NCBI GenBank assembly: GCA_041750975.1
Contig: JBGSYN010000071.1
Span: forward strand, 1 to 60,450
DNA from: JBGSYN01 sp041750975
GTDB lineage: Bacteria; Pseudomonadota; Alphaproteobacteria; Geminicoccales; Geminicoccaceae
Length of the DNA stretch: 60,450 nucleotides
Direction: 5' to 3'
Shown: positions 43,563 through 52,297 of the stretch, one piece after another
Position numbering within the stretch: the first letter of the stretch is position 1
Layout of the letters: each line of letters begins with the position of its first letter
Program-made: the position numbers and the translations under genes
Notes under the pieces: generated by a model
Seen by the model: the letters and a program-made list of their open reading frames with translations, nothing else
Told to the model about the DNA's origin: nothing
Databases searched by the model: none

Positions 43563-44831
43563 TCATCGATGAGAACCTTTGGCCGAGATTACACGGTCTG
43601 CGAGTTCGCTGCCAAGATTATCGCCGATTGCCGCGGCCTCGGCCGCGAGGCGCCGGGCGAGCTCGACGATGGTTGCGCTGTAGTCGGGAAAATGCCGGAA
43701 CTGGATGTGAATATCCTCCCGCGGCGTATCGTAGACGTTGAGCTCCTCTTCCGGATCGTTCTCCAGATCGAACAGCGAGTTTTCGTCGTCCCGGCTTAGC
43801 ACCAGCTTCCATGTCTCGGTGCGGATCGCCCGCTGCTCGACCTGGTCCTTGAAGCGCGCGTTCTGCACGTAAAAGGCGTCGCGTGCAGAAGATTGATCGC
43901 CCTGCAATAACGACAGGATGCTCTTGCCATGCATCCAATCCGGGATCGTGGCTGCAGCGAGATCGAGGATCGTCGGTGCCAGATCCTGCAGGCCGATCGG
44001 TGCCCTGACCCGCGTACCGGCGGGGGCACCGTCCGGCCAGGAGACGATGAACGGGACCCTGATCGCATCGTCGTAGCAGACGAATTTGTTCTTACTGCCT
44101 TCGCGGTAATTGAAGGTATCGCCGTGATCGCTGAGGTAGATGAAGACGGTGTTGTCCCTCAGACCGGTCCGTTCCAGTGTCTCCAGGATGCGGCCGGTGT
44201 GGAAATCGAGGCCCGTCACTGAGGCGTAGTAGCCGGCGCACGGGACACCCTTGCCGCGATAGGGTTCGTAGAATTGCTGCGGTGCGGTGTAGGGCTGATG
44301 CGGCGGATAGAAGCCCTGCACCATCAGGAATGGCCGGTCGCCCTGCGCCTGATCGCTTTCGAGAAACCTGATGCAGGCATCGGTTTGCGCCTCGGGTTTC
44401 CAGACCCCGTCCTGGAACGATTGATAGCCCTCGACCCAATGGCCGCCTCTGGAATTGAAGGCGTCCCAGACCTCGAACGCAGGATGGGGCTTTTCGCCCA
44501 GATGCCATTTGCCGAAATAGGCGTTCAGATAACCCTCTTGGCGCATGAGGTCGAACACCGTGATCTTCTGCTTCGCCTTCTCCTCGAGCAGATTGTCGAT
44601 GTCGTAATAGTTCCAGGTGATGCCATGCGCATGGGGATACATCCCCGTCCACATCGTGCAGCGGGCCGGCGTGCAGATCGGAAAAGGCGTAAAGGCTCGC
44701 TCGAACACCACCCCCCGTTCGGCAAGCCGGTCGAGATTGGGAGTAACCGTGAATTTGTTGCCGTAGCAGCCAAGAGAATCCGACCGCTGCTGGTCCGGCA
44801 TGACGACGATGATATTTGGACGATCCGCCAT
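43563..44831 (-). CDS. Type I sulfatase (formylglycine-dependent), cytoplasmic
   Basis: The 422-residue hydrolase has NIIVVMPDQQRSDSLGCYG with metal ligands and the signature PICTPARCTMWTG, where Cys53 would become formylglycine. The later FIYLSDHGDTFNYREGSKNKF supplies further ligands. It has no signal peptide, so the substrate must be imported. It starts four bases after the upstream HCCA-isomerase-like gene and is followed by a secreted protein and TauE/SafE exporter. Homologous hydrolases can use phosphonate monoesters or phosphodiesters, so sulfate ester cleavage is likely but not certain. Confidence 0.92.
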   Translation of the reverse strand: MADRPNIIVVMPDQQRSDSLGCYGNKFTVTPNLDRLAERGVVFERAFTPFPICTPARCTMWTGMYPHAHGITWNYYDIDNLLEEKAKQKITVFDLMRQEGYLNAYFGKWHLGEKPHPAFEVWDAFNSRGGHWVEGYQSFQDGVWKPEAQTDACIRFLESDQAQGDRPFLMVQGFYPPHQPYTAPQQFYEPYRGKGVPCAGYYASVTGLDFHTGRILETLERTGLRDNTVFIYLSDHGDTFNYREGSKNKFVCYDDAIRVPFIVSWPDGAPAGTRVRAPIGLQDLAPTILDLAAATIPDWMHGKSILSLLQGDQSSARDAFYVQNARFKDQVEQRAIRTETWKLVLSRDDENSLFDLENDPEEELNVYDTPREDIHIQFRHFPDYSATIVELARRLAAEAAAIGDNLGSELADRVISAKGSHR

Positions 44832-44835
44832 TGGC

Positions 44836-45426
44836 TTAGCCCTCGCTCAAAGCTTCGTCGAGAAAGTCGAGCCGGTCCTGGCCCCAGTAGAGAACGCCGC
44901 GATAGAGGTAGGTCGGCGTGCCGAAGGCGCCGGCGGCGATGGCTTCATTGTGGCTTGCCTCCCAGGCTTCGATGATCTCGGGTGTTTCGGACATTTTTTG
45001 CAGTTTCGCGCCGTCCATGCCGAGGCTGTCGGCAACCGCCATCCTGACCGACGCCTCCTTGACGTCTTTTTCCTCGCTCCAAAGCGCATGGAGAAGGGCG
45101 TGGCTGAGTTTCAGCGCGTCGAGGCCGGATCTGTCGGCGGCGATGACCATGCGGGCGGAGAACTTCGGGTCCGTTGGATAGTGTTTCGGCTTCAGGACCA
45201 GGGGCATGTTGAGCCGCTTGCGCCAGCGATCGAGTTCGACGGCATGATAGGTTTGGCGCGGATCGGGTCTGGAGCGCAGCGGAATGCCGCCGTTTTCCTG
45301 AAGGATCGTGGTCGGGCGGAGAATGACCTCGGCTCCGTGCCTGGCGACGATCTCATGAAACCGCGGCCCGCCGAGATAGGCCCAGGGCGAGGAAAGCGAG
45401 TGGAAATAGGTGATGGTCTTGGTCAT
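44836..45426 (-). CDS. 2-hydroxychromene-2-carboxylate isomerase-like protein (DsbA/GST-kappa fold)
   Basis: The 196-residue protein begins TKTITYFHSLSSPWAYLGGPRF, where Ser of SSPWAYLG occupies the glutathione-contacting site of HCCA isomerases and kappa-class GSTs. Later sequences AFGTPTYLYRGVLYWGQDRLDFLDEAL are diagnostic of the thioredoxin-fold C terminus. These enzymes use glutathione in aromatic ring catabolism (naphthalene pathway) and related isomerisations. Here it is fused by overlap (ATGA) to an ABC ATPase gene and sits beside the sulfatase, suggesting the imported compound is a sulfated aromatic or a glutathione-processed molecule. Confidence 0.88.
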   Translation of the reverse strand: MTKTITYFHSLSSPWAYLGGPRFHEIVARHGAEVILRPTTILQENGGIPLRSRPDPRQTYHAVELDRWRKRLNMPLVLKPKHYPTDPKFSARMVIAADRSGLDALKLSHALLHALWSEEKDVKEASVRMAVADSLGMDGAKLQKMSETPEIIEAWEASHNEAIAAGAFGTPTYLYRGVLYWGQDRLDFLDEALSEG

Positions 45427-46424
45427 TGACGGGCTCCTTCGGGGGTATCGCTGTCATGATAGAGATGGCAGGCCACGGTCCGGTCGGGACCGACCCGCGT
45501 CCAGCCTGGATAGATGTCGCGGCAGACCGGCATGACATGCGGACAGCGCGGGTGGAAATGGCAGCCCGACGGCGGGTCGGCGGCCGAGGCGACCTCGCCT
45601 TCGAGTTTGGCCAGGGTGACCTTGGCCTTGGGGTCGGGCACCGGCGAGGCCGCCTTGAGCGCTTGAGTATAGGGATGAAGCGGGGTCTCGAAGATTTCCG
45701 GGATCGGCCCGGTCTCGACGATCCGGCCCAGATACATGACGGCAAGCCGCTTACAGAAATGGCGCACCACGCCGAGATCGTGGCTGATGAAGAGGCAGCT
45801 CAGATCGCGCTCGGCCATGAGCCTGGTCAGGAGTTCCAGGATCTGCGCCTGGATCGAGACATCGAGGGCGGAGACCGGTTCATCGGCCACGATGAAACGG
45901 GGCTCGACAGTGAGTGCCCTGGCGATGGCGAGGCGCTGGCGCTGACCTCCCGAGAATTCATGCGGATAGCGGTCAACCGCCGAAGCCGGCAGGCCGACTT
46001 CACCCAAGAGATCCTTGATCCGCGCCCGCCGTGCCGTGGCGTCGCCCAGGCCATGAACGCGCAAGGGTTCCGCCAACATCGCCCCGATCTTCTGCTTCGG
46101 ATCGAGCGAGGAATAGGGATCTTGAAAGATTATCTGCAGGGCCCGGCGAAGCCGTTGCAACTCGGCAGACGAGGCGCCTGTCACCTCGCCCCCGGCAAAG
46201 CGAACTATCCCCGCATCCGGCTCGATCAGCCGCAATACGGCGCGGCCGACCGTCGACTTGCCGCAGCCGGACTCGCCGACCAGCCCGAACGCCTCGCCTT
46301 GGGCCACATCGAAACTGACGCCATCGACCGCCCGCACCGTAATCGTGCGCGACCGCGGAAAGCCGCGCCTGGTCGTGAAATGCTTTTTGAGGTCATGAAC
46401 CTCGAGGATCGGCTCGCCTGTCAT
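45423..46424 (-). CDS. Peptide/opine-type ABC importer ATPase (DppF/OppF class)
   Basis: The 333-residue ATPase has Walker A GESGCGKSTVGRAVL, the signature FSGGQRQRLAIARAL, Walker B IVADEPVSALD, and the C-terminal oligopeptide extension with cysteines (CHFHPRCPHVMPVCRDIYPGW) common to these subunits. It is the second ATPase of the importer and overlaps the DppD-class gene by four bases and the isomerase gene by four bases. Confidence 0.93.
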   Translation of the reverse strand: MTGEPILEVHDLKKHFTTRRGFPRSRTITVRAVDGVSFDVAQGEAFGLVGESGCGKSTVGRAVLRLIEPDAGIVRFAGGEVTGASSAELQRLRRALQIIFQDPYSSLDPKQKIGAMLAEPLRVHGLGDATARRARIKDLLGEVGLPASAVDRYPHEFSGGQRQRLAIARALTVEPRFIVADEPVSALDVSIQAQILELLTRLMAERDLSCLFISHDLGVVRHFCKRLAVMYLGRIVETGPIPEIFETPLHPYTQALKAASPVPDPKAKVTLAKLEGEVASAADPPSGCHFHPRCPHVMPVCRDIYPGWTRVGPDRTVACHLYHDSDTPEGARQ

Positions 46425-47422
46425 GCCGAAGCCTCATTTCCAGCGTCGGTACGGACCCAGCAGCGGGCGAAGTGCGCGGCATTGTCCGACAGCGCCACCA
46501 AGGGCGGCAGATGAGCCTCGCACCGCGCCTCCTTGAGCGGACAGCGTGCCGCAAAGCGGCAGCCTTGCGGCATGGCGTCGATGCTCGGCACGGCCCCTGC
46601 GATCGGCGGAATGACCGGCACATCCCGATCCGGCCTCGGGATCGATCGCAACAGCGCTTCGGTATAAGGATGGGTCGGCCGAGCGAAGAGATCGTCGGCG
46701 GACGCAAGTTCGACGATTTCGCCCGCATACATCACGGCGATACGGTCGGCGATGGTGGCCACCACGCCGAGATTATGGCTGATGAAAATCATCGCCATGC
46801 CATATTCGGCCTTGAGATCGGCCAAGAGTGCCAGGACCTGCGCCTGGATTGTCACGTCCAACGCGGTCGTCGGCTCGTCGGCGAGCAGGAGCGCCGGACG
46901 GCAGGCGAGCGCCATGGCGATCATCACCCGCTGGCGCATCCCGCCCGAAAACTGATGCGGATAATCTTGCACCCGGTCCGTCGCCGCCGGAATGCCGACC
47001 AGGCGCAATAGCTCAACCGCCCGCAAGCGCGCCTCACGCTCCTTGAGGTTCTGGTGAAACATCAGGGGCTCAGCGATCTGCAGGCCGATCGGCAGGACCG
47101 GGTTGAGCGAGGTCATCGGCTCCTGGAAAATCATCGCGAGGCGATTGCCGCGCAGCTTTTCCATGTCGCGGTCAGCGAGACCGGCAAGATTGCGGCCCTC
47201 GAACATCACCCGGCCGCCGGTGATCCGGCCCTGGGGTTCCGGCAGGAGCCGCATGATCGAGAGGGCCGTCAGGCTCTTGCCGCAACCAGATTCGCCGACC
47301 AGGGCCAGGGTCTCGTTGGCGGCGAGTTCGAAGCTGATCCCCCGAATGGCCGCGAAATCGCCATGGCGCAGCCTGAAGGCCGTGGTGAGTTCCTCGACGG
47401 CAAGCAACGGCTCGGATGCCAT
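46421..47422 (-). CDS. Peptide/opine-type ABC importer ATPase (DppD/OppD class)
   Basis: The 333-residue ATPase has Walker A GESGCGKSLTALSIM, the signature FSGGMRQRVMIAMALA, Walker B LLLADEPTTALD, and the C-terminal cysteine motif (CRFAARCPLKEARCEAHLP). It powers transport with the DppF-class partner. Its ATG overlaps the previous stop (TGATG). Confidence 0.93.
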   Translation of the reverse strand: MASEPLLAVEELTTAFRLRHGDFAAIRGISFELAANETLALVGESGCGKSLTALSIMRLLPEPQGRITGGRVMFEGRNLAGLADRDMEKLRGNRLAMIFQEPMTSLNPVLPIGLQIAEPLMFHQNLKEREARLRAVELLRLVGIPAATDRVQDYPHQFSGGMRQRVMIAMALACRPALLLADEPTTALDVTIQAQVLALLADLKAEYGMAMIFISHNLGVVATIADRIAVMYAGEIVELASADDLFARPTHPYTEALLRSIPRPDRDVPVIPPIAGAVPSIDAMPQGCRFAARCPLKEARCEAHLPPLVALSDNAAHFARCWVRTDAGNEASA

Positions 47423-48282
47423 CAGCCGACATCCTTGAGCTTCGGATCGATCGCATCACGAATGCCGTCGCCCAGAAGATTGAGCGCAAAGACGGTCAAG
47501 AGAATGGCGAGACCCGGCACGATCGCGAGCCACGGTGCCTGAAAGATCTGCTCGAAGCCTTCCCTGATCATGCCGCCCCAGGTCGGTGTGGGCGGGCGCA
47601 CGCCGAGGCCGATAAAGCTGAACCCGGCCTCGATCTGAATGGCGTTGGCGGTCCAGAGCGAGGCCAGGACCAGGATCTCGGCCAGAATATTGGGGAGGAT
47701 GTGGAGGGTCATGATGCGCAGATCGCTGAAGCCGAGCGCCCTGCACGCTTCGACGAAAGCCCGTTCCTTGACGGCGATCGTGGGGGCGCGGGCGATCCGG
47801 GCGAATTTCGGCACCAGGGTCGCGGCGATGGCGATGATGACGTTCTGGAGGCTCGGGCCGAGCATGGCGACCACCAAAAGCCCCATGATGAGTGTGGGAA
47901 AGGACAGCATCACATCCATCGCCCGCATCAGGACGAGATCGATGCGGCCGCCGTAGTAACCGGCGACGATGCCGATGCTGCCGCCCAGCACCATGCCGAT
48001 CAGGACCGAGACGACGCCGATCAGCAGCGAGATTCGCCCACCGTAGAGAATGCGCGAAAAGACATCGCGGCCGAAGGCGTCCGTCCCCAGGAGATATTCG
48101 GCGGAGGGCGGTTTGAGCCGGTTGACGATGCTTTGATCGATCGGATCGAAGGGTGCGATCAACGGTGCGAAGACCGCCATCATTACGATCACGATGAAGA
48201 GGCCCAGACCGACCCAGGAGAGCTTGTTCTGATTGAACGAGCGGATCAGTGCCGGGCGCACCGAGCTTGCTTCCGCATTCAT
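47422..48282 (-). CDS. Peptide/opine-type ABC importer permease (DppC class)
   Basis: The 286-residue permease begins at the ATG overlapping the stop of the DppB-class gene; a much longer in-frame reading reaching into that gene is an artefact. Typical parts are GTDAFGRDVFSRILYGGRISLLIG and the EAA-like loop EACRALGFSDLRIMTLHILPN, with GFSFIGLGVRPPTPTWG at the end. About six helices. Confidence 0.92.
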   Translation of the reverse strand: MNAEASSVRPALIRSFNQNKLSWVGLGLFIVIVMMAVFAPLIAPFDPIDQSIVNRLKPPSAEYLLGTDAFGRDVFSRILYGGRISLLIGVVSVLIGMVLGGSIGIVAGYYGGRIDLVLMRAMDVMLSFPTLIMGLLVVAMLGPSLQNVIIAIAATLVPKFARIARAPTIAVKERAFVEACRALGFSDLRIMTLHILPNILAEILVLASLWTANAIQIEAGFSFIGLGVRPPTPTWGGMIREGFEQIFQAPWLAIVPGLAILLTVFALNLLGDGIRDAIDPKLKDVG

Positions 48283-49220
48283 GGCCGCTTCACCCGGGGA
48301 TCGAGGAAGCCGTAGGTCAGATCGGTGACGAGGTTGGTGACGATGATCAACGAGGCGTAGACGATGAGCAGCCCCTGAACCATCGGATAGTCGCGGGTAT
48401 CGAGCGAGCCGACGATCAGCTTGCCGAGCCCCGGCCGGTTGAAGACGATCTCGATCAGCACCGAATTGCCGATGACGAGGCCGAAATAGAGGCCGATCAC
48501 GGTGACGACGGGAATGAGTGCGTTCTTGAGCGCGTGGCGATAGACGATCAGCCGGCGTGGCGCCCCCTTGGCCTTGGCGGTGCGGATGTAGTCCTCGCCC
48601 AGCACTTCCAGCATGGCCGAGCGGGTGGCGCGGGTGGTCACGGCGATCAAACCCAATGACGCAGCGATTGCTGGGAGTGCCAGATGCTGGAGCCGGCCGG
48701 AAATGCCGGGCGCGTTGCCCGAACTGATCACCGGGAACCAGCGAAGCTCGATCGAGAAGATCAGGATCAGGACGATCGCCGCGAAGAAGACCGGAAATGA
48801 CAGGCCGAGCAGCGACAGGGTCCGCGTGACGTAATCGATGAGCTTGTTGCGGTGCAGTGCCGAAACGACGCCTAACGGAATGCCGACGACCGCACCGATG
48901 ACGATGGCCGAAAGGGTCAGCTCCAGGGTGAACGGCAGCACGCGCCACATTTCGCCGAGGACGGGGGCTTTGAAGACCAACGACGTGCCGAGATCGCCCT
49001 GGACCACACCTGCGAGGAAACTCCAGTATTGCTCCATGACCGGGCGATTGAGACCGAGCTGCTCACGCAGTGCGGCCACCGCCTCGGCGGTCGCCGAATC
49101 GCCCAAAATGGCGTAGGCAGGATCGCCCGGCAGGGTCCGCATGACGATGAAGATCACCGTCATGACGGCCCAGATCGTCGGGATGGCGAGCAGCAGACGC
49201 CGCGCGATGTACCAAATCAT
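48279..49220 (-). CDS. Peptide/opine-type ABC importer permease (DppB class)
   Basis: The 313-residue permease has the standard start MIWYIARRLLLAIPTIWAVM, TLPGDPAYAILGD, then LGLNRPVMEQYWSFLAGVVQGDLG, and the coupling motif TAKAKGAPRRLIVYRHALKNALIPV. About six helices. It overlaps the DppC-class gene by four bases and lies 31 bases after the binding-protein gene. Confidence 0.93.
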   Translation of the reverse strand: MIWYIARRLLLAIPTIWAVMTVIFIVMRTLPGDPAYAILGDSATAEAVAALREQLGLNRPVMEQYWSFLAGVVQGDLGTSLVFKAPVLGEMWRVLPFTLELTLSAIVIGAVVGIPLGVVSALHRNKLIDYVTRTLSLLGLSFPVFFAAIVLILIFSIELRWFPVISSGNAPGISGRLQHLALPAIAASLGLIAVTTRATRSAMLEVLGEDYIRTAKAKGAPRRLIVYRHALKNALIPVVTVIGLYFGLVIGNSVLIEIVFNRPGLGKLIVGSLDTRDYPMVQGLLIVYASLIIVTNLVTDLTYGFLDPRVKRP

Positions 49221-49251
49221 GAAGCGAAGCTACCGCCTCGCCTGACGATGC

Positions 49252-50841
49252 TCAGTTCTTGAACTCGGTGTTCTCGGTGATGGGCGGACCGAGATTGAGC
49301 GAGCCCTCGAGCTCATAGCCGAGATCGAGATTGGCGCGCTTGCCCCAGACCTGCAGCAGCTCGAAGATCGGCACGGCGCAGGCTTCCTCCATGATCTTCT
49401 GCTGTGCCGTCGCCCAAAGCTCGTTGCGCTTGTCCGGATCGAGCTCGGATCGTGCCGCGTTGATTTCCTCGTCCGCCACGGTGCAATGCGAGAAATTGGT
49501 TTGGGCACCGGGCTCGCCGATGGCCGAGCTGCCGAGGAAAAACGGGGTCAGGAAGGAATCGGCGTCGGGGAATGGTGCGCCGCCATAAATGATCAGGCCG
49601 CTTTCGTCCTGGCGAATCTGGGCGTGCCAGGCGGCATGGTCGACGAACTCGGTATCGGCATCGATACCGACCTGACGCAGTTGCTCCATGACCAGCTCGT
49701 AGGGCGTGCGCAGGCTGGCGATCTTCGAGGTCAGAACCTCGATCGTGAGACCGTCCGGATAGCCGGCTTCCGCCAGCAGCTCCCGAGATTTCTCGGGATC
49801 GTAGTCATAGGTCGGCACATCGGTGGTCTGGCCCAGAAAGCCGCTCGGCACCGGCGAGATCAGCTGCTGGGTAATATCCTCGCCCACCAGCTGCTGGAAC
49901 TCGTCGCGGTTGATCGCGTGCTGGATCGCCTGGCGGACCCGAACGTCGTCCAAGGGCGGCTTGGCCATGTTCATATGCAGCACGCGGGACTGGCTGGGCG
50001 CGAAGATCAGGATCTCGATCTCATCCGGATATTGCTCGCGCATCCGGTCGACCCAGTCCTGCTCGCGCCGGCCATAGAACAGATCGATCTCGCCCGAGGC
50101 GAACGCAAGCTCGCGCGCGGTCTCATCGGGAATATAGCGATAGACGATCCGCTCGATTTTCGGCGCACCGCGGAAGTAATCGCTGTGCGCGGAGAGTTCG
50201 GTCTGCTGCTTGGGGGTGTAGCTGTCGAACTGGAAGGGGCCCGTGCCGACCATGAAGGCCTTGATGTCGTCGCCAAGCTCTTCCGCCGCCTTCTGGCTGA
50301 CGATCAGCCCGCCCGAGGGGTCCGCGAGCTTGCCGAGCAAGGTCGGCACCGGCGCCGCGAGCGTGATCCGCACGGTCTTGTCGTCGAGCGCTTCGACAGT
50401 CTCGATGGCGTCGAGATTGGCGGCGAATCCCGAGGTTTCGGGATTGCGGGCGCGATTCAGGGAATAGACGACATCGGCCGCGGCAAGCTCGCCATAGCCA
50501 TGATGAAACTGCACACCGTCACGCAGCACGAAGGTCCAGGTGAGCCCGTCCTCCGAAGCCTCGTAGCTCTGGGCCAGATCGAGCTCGATGTCGTCGGGAT
50601 CCATGCTGCCCGGCGGAAATCGCGTCAGACCGTTGAAGATATAGCCGAAGAGAGCCTGATCCTGGCCGCCGCCCGAGAGAAACGGATTGAGCTGATTGGC
50701 ATCGGCGCCGAAAGCGCCGACGTTCAAGATTTCCTGGGCGTTGGCTGCCGTCGGCAACTTCATGTTGAGCGAAAGCACGAATGCCGCCGCCGCAGCGCCA
50801 TACGCCAGCGACCGCATGCCGGGCCGAGTGATCGATATCAT
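49252..50841 (-). CDS. Peptide/opine-type ABC substrate-binding protein (SBP family 5)
   Basis: The 529-residue periplasmic protein has a signal peptide (about 1-35, ending ANA) and an SBP_bac_5 fold: LTRFPPGSMDPDDIELDLAQSYEASEDGLTWTFVLRDGVQFHHG, then FVMVGTGPFQFDSY-type and ADVVYSLNRARNPETSG. Such proteins bind peptides, opines, nickel chelates or glutathione. It leads the operon importer-isomerase-sulfatase-secreted protein-TauE/SafE. The ligand is probably related to the sulfatase substrate. Confidence 0.92.
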   Translation of the reverse strand: MISITRPGMRSLAYGAAAAAFVLSLNMKLPTAANAQEILNVGAFGADANQLNPFLSGGGQDQALFGYIFNGLTRFPPGSMDPDDIELDLAQSYEASEDGLTWTFVLRDGVQFHHGYGELAAADVVYSLNRARNPETSGFAANLDAIETVEALDDKTVRITLAAPVPTLLGKLADPSGGLIVSQKAAEELGDDIKAFMVGTGPFQFDSYTPKQQTELSAHSDYFRGAPKIERIVYRYIPDETARELAFASGEIDLFYGRREQDWVDRMREQYPDEIEILIFAPSQSRVLHMNMAKPPLDDVRVRQAIQHAINRDEFQQLVGEDITQQLISPVPSGFLGQTTDVPTYDYDPEKSRELLAEAGYPDGLTIEVLTSKIASLRTPYELVMEQLRQVGIDADTEFVDHAAWHAQIRQDESGLIIYGGAPFPDADSFLTPFFLGSSAIGEPGAQTNFSHCTVADEEINAARSELDPDKRNELWATAQQKIMEEACAVPIFELLQVWGKRANLDLGYELEGSLNLGPPITENTEFKN

Positions 50842-50944
50842 TGTGTCCGTCCCTCAGTTTGCTGTTGGCGCGAGTTTGCCGATGCAGCCCGTTCTGTCAA
50901 AGGGCTTATTCTAGTTAGAGCAGCCTCAACGACTGACGGGACGA

Positions 50945-52192
50945 TCAGAGCTTCTTCTCGGCCAACTCGCGAAAAGCGTCGTCGACCACGTGGCGCTCTC
51001 CGAGGACGACTGAGCCGTAACCGATCGCATCCCGCCCGAAACGATCGCGGATCGTATCGATCGCACGATCGACGACCCAGCGCCTCGCCCCTTGTTCGCT
51101 GCCGGGCCGGCGCTTTTCATCGTCCAGGCGGAGCGGAAATTCCAGCTGCAGCGACCCGTTGATCTCGAGATGCGACACCGAGATGGCGAGCAACGAGATG
51201 TCGGCTTCCTCCGGGTGATCCTTGAGCGCGGCACGCACCAGGTCTTCGGCGATCTCGGCCAGGATCCCGGTCGCCGACACCGCCGCGGGCAAGGTGACCG
51301 AGCGTGTGACGGCGCGAAGGTCGGCGAACCGGACCCGCACGGTCACCGTGCGCCCGGCCCGGGACTTGGCCCGCAGGCGAGAGGCGATCCGATCCGCGAG
51401 ATGGAGCAGCACGGGTCGGAACACATCCTCGACGGCAGGCTTTCTGCCGAGCGCCGACTGTGCCCCCACCGACCGCGCTCGATGGTTCGGCACGACCTTG
51501 CGTGGATCGCTATTCTGCGCCAGTGCTGCCAGTTTGTCGCCCACTGCCTGGCCCAGCAGCCGCTCGAGTGACTGTCCCGGGGTCTGGGCCAGCTGGCCGA
51601 TGGTGGACACGCCCATCAGGGCGAGCCGTGCCTTCGCGACCGGCCCCACGCCCCACATCAGCTCGACCGGCAGATCGCGCAGGAATTCATCCTCGGTTCC
51701 GGCAGGGACGACGACCAGCCCGTCGGGCTTGGCCACTTGCGAGGCGATCTTGGCGAGATGCTTGGTTGCCGCGACACCCAGCGAGATTGCAAGGCCCAGC
51801 TCCGCCCGCACGCGCCTTCGGATCTCATGCGCTATTGCTTCGGGCGGGCCGAAGAGACGGACCGAGCCCCCGACATCCGCAAAAGCCTCGTCGATCGAGA
51901 TGCGTTCGACCAGGGGTGTGAAATCCCCCAGCACGCCGATCGCGGCGTCGCCCAGCCTTTGGTACTGGTCGAAATGGCCGCTGACGAACTGCAATTGCGG
52001 GCAGAGCTCTCGCGCCCGCCGTCCCGGCATGCCGCCCCGAATGCCGAACGCCTTGGCCTCGTAGGAGGCGGCCAGCACCACGCCCCCACCCACGGCAACC
52101 GGCCTGCCGCGCAATGACGGGTCCAGCAACTGCTCGACCGACGCATAGAAAGCGTCGAGGTCCGCGTGGATGATAGAAGCCGTCGCCGCCAT
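50945..52192 (-). CDS. dinB: DNA polymerase IV (Y family)
   Basis: The 415-residue translesion polymerase starts IIHADLDAFYASVEQ with the metal-binding Asp residues, followed by LAASYEAKAFGIRGGMP, SIDEAFADV (the second acidic pair) and the thumb RLLMGV-like helix-hairpin-helix (LPVELMWGVGPVAKARL). The little-finger domain (about 240-345) is present. The C terminus lacks a clear beta-clamp motif at the end. I saw no GTTC-N7-GTTC LexA box upstream, so SOS control is not evident. Confidence 0.93.
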   Translation of the reverse strand: MAATASIIHADLDAFYASVEQLLDPSLRGRPVAVGGGVVLAASYEAKAFGIRGGMPGRRARELCPQLQFVSGHFDQYQRLGDAAIGVLGDFTPLVERISIDEAFADVGGSVRLFGPPEAIAHEIRRRVRAELGLAISLGVAATKHLAKIASQVAKPDGLVVVPAGTEDEFLRDLPVELMWGVGPVAKARLALMGVSTIGQLAQTPGQSLERLLGQAVGDKLAALAQNSDPRKVVPNHRARSVGAQSALGRKPAVEDVFRPVLLHLADRIASRLRAKSRAGRTVTVRVRFADLRAVTRSVTLPAAVSATGILAEIAEDLVRAALKDHPEEADISLLAISVSHLEINGSLQLEFPLRLDDEKRRPGSEQGARRWVVDRAIDTIRDRFGRDAIGYGSVVLGERHVVDDAFRELAEKKL

Positions 52193-52297
52193 ACAGTCGG
52201 TGCCATCGAAGCCGTGGGCCGGTTCAACGGCCGTATCGACTAAGAGGCAACGCCGCAGACGGTTGTCAAGTCACCGGCATGATGTGGCCGGCGGCGT

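Noticed and set aside
42264..43799. 511-residue plus-strand frame
   Set aside because: Gln/Arg/Asp/His-rich shadow of the TauE/SafE and secreted-protein genes; no ribosome-binding site.
47422..48948. 508-residue frame extending the DppC permease upstream
   Set aside because: The extra N-terminal part overlaps the DppB gene almost entirely and reads as low-complexity Arg/Pro/His sequence; the ATG overlapping the dppB-class stop gives the normal permease length.
49486..51162. 558-residue plus-strand frame
   Set aside because: It is antisense to the substrate-binding protein and dinB genes, has no motif, and is a typical high-GC shadow.
52193..52297. LexA box upstream of dinB
   Set aside because: No GTTC-N7-GTTC or CTG-N10-CAG arrangement is present in the short upstream region.
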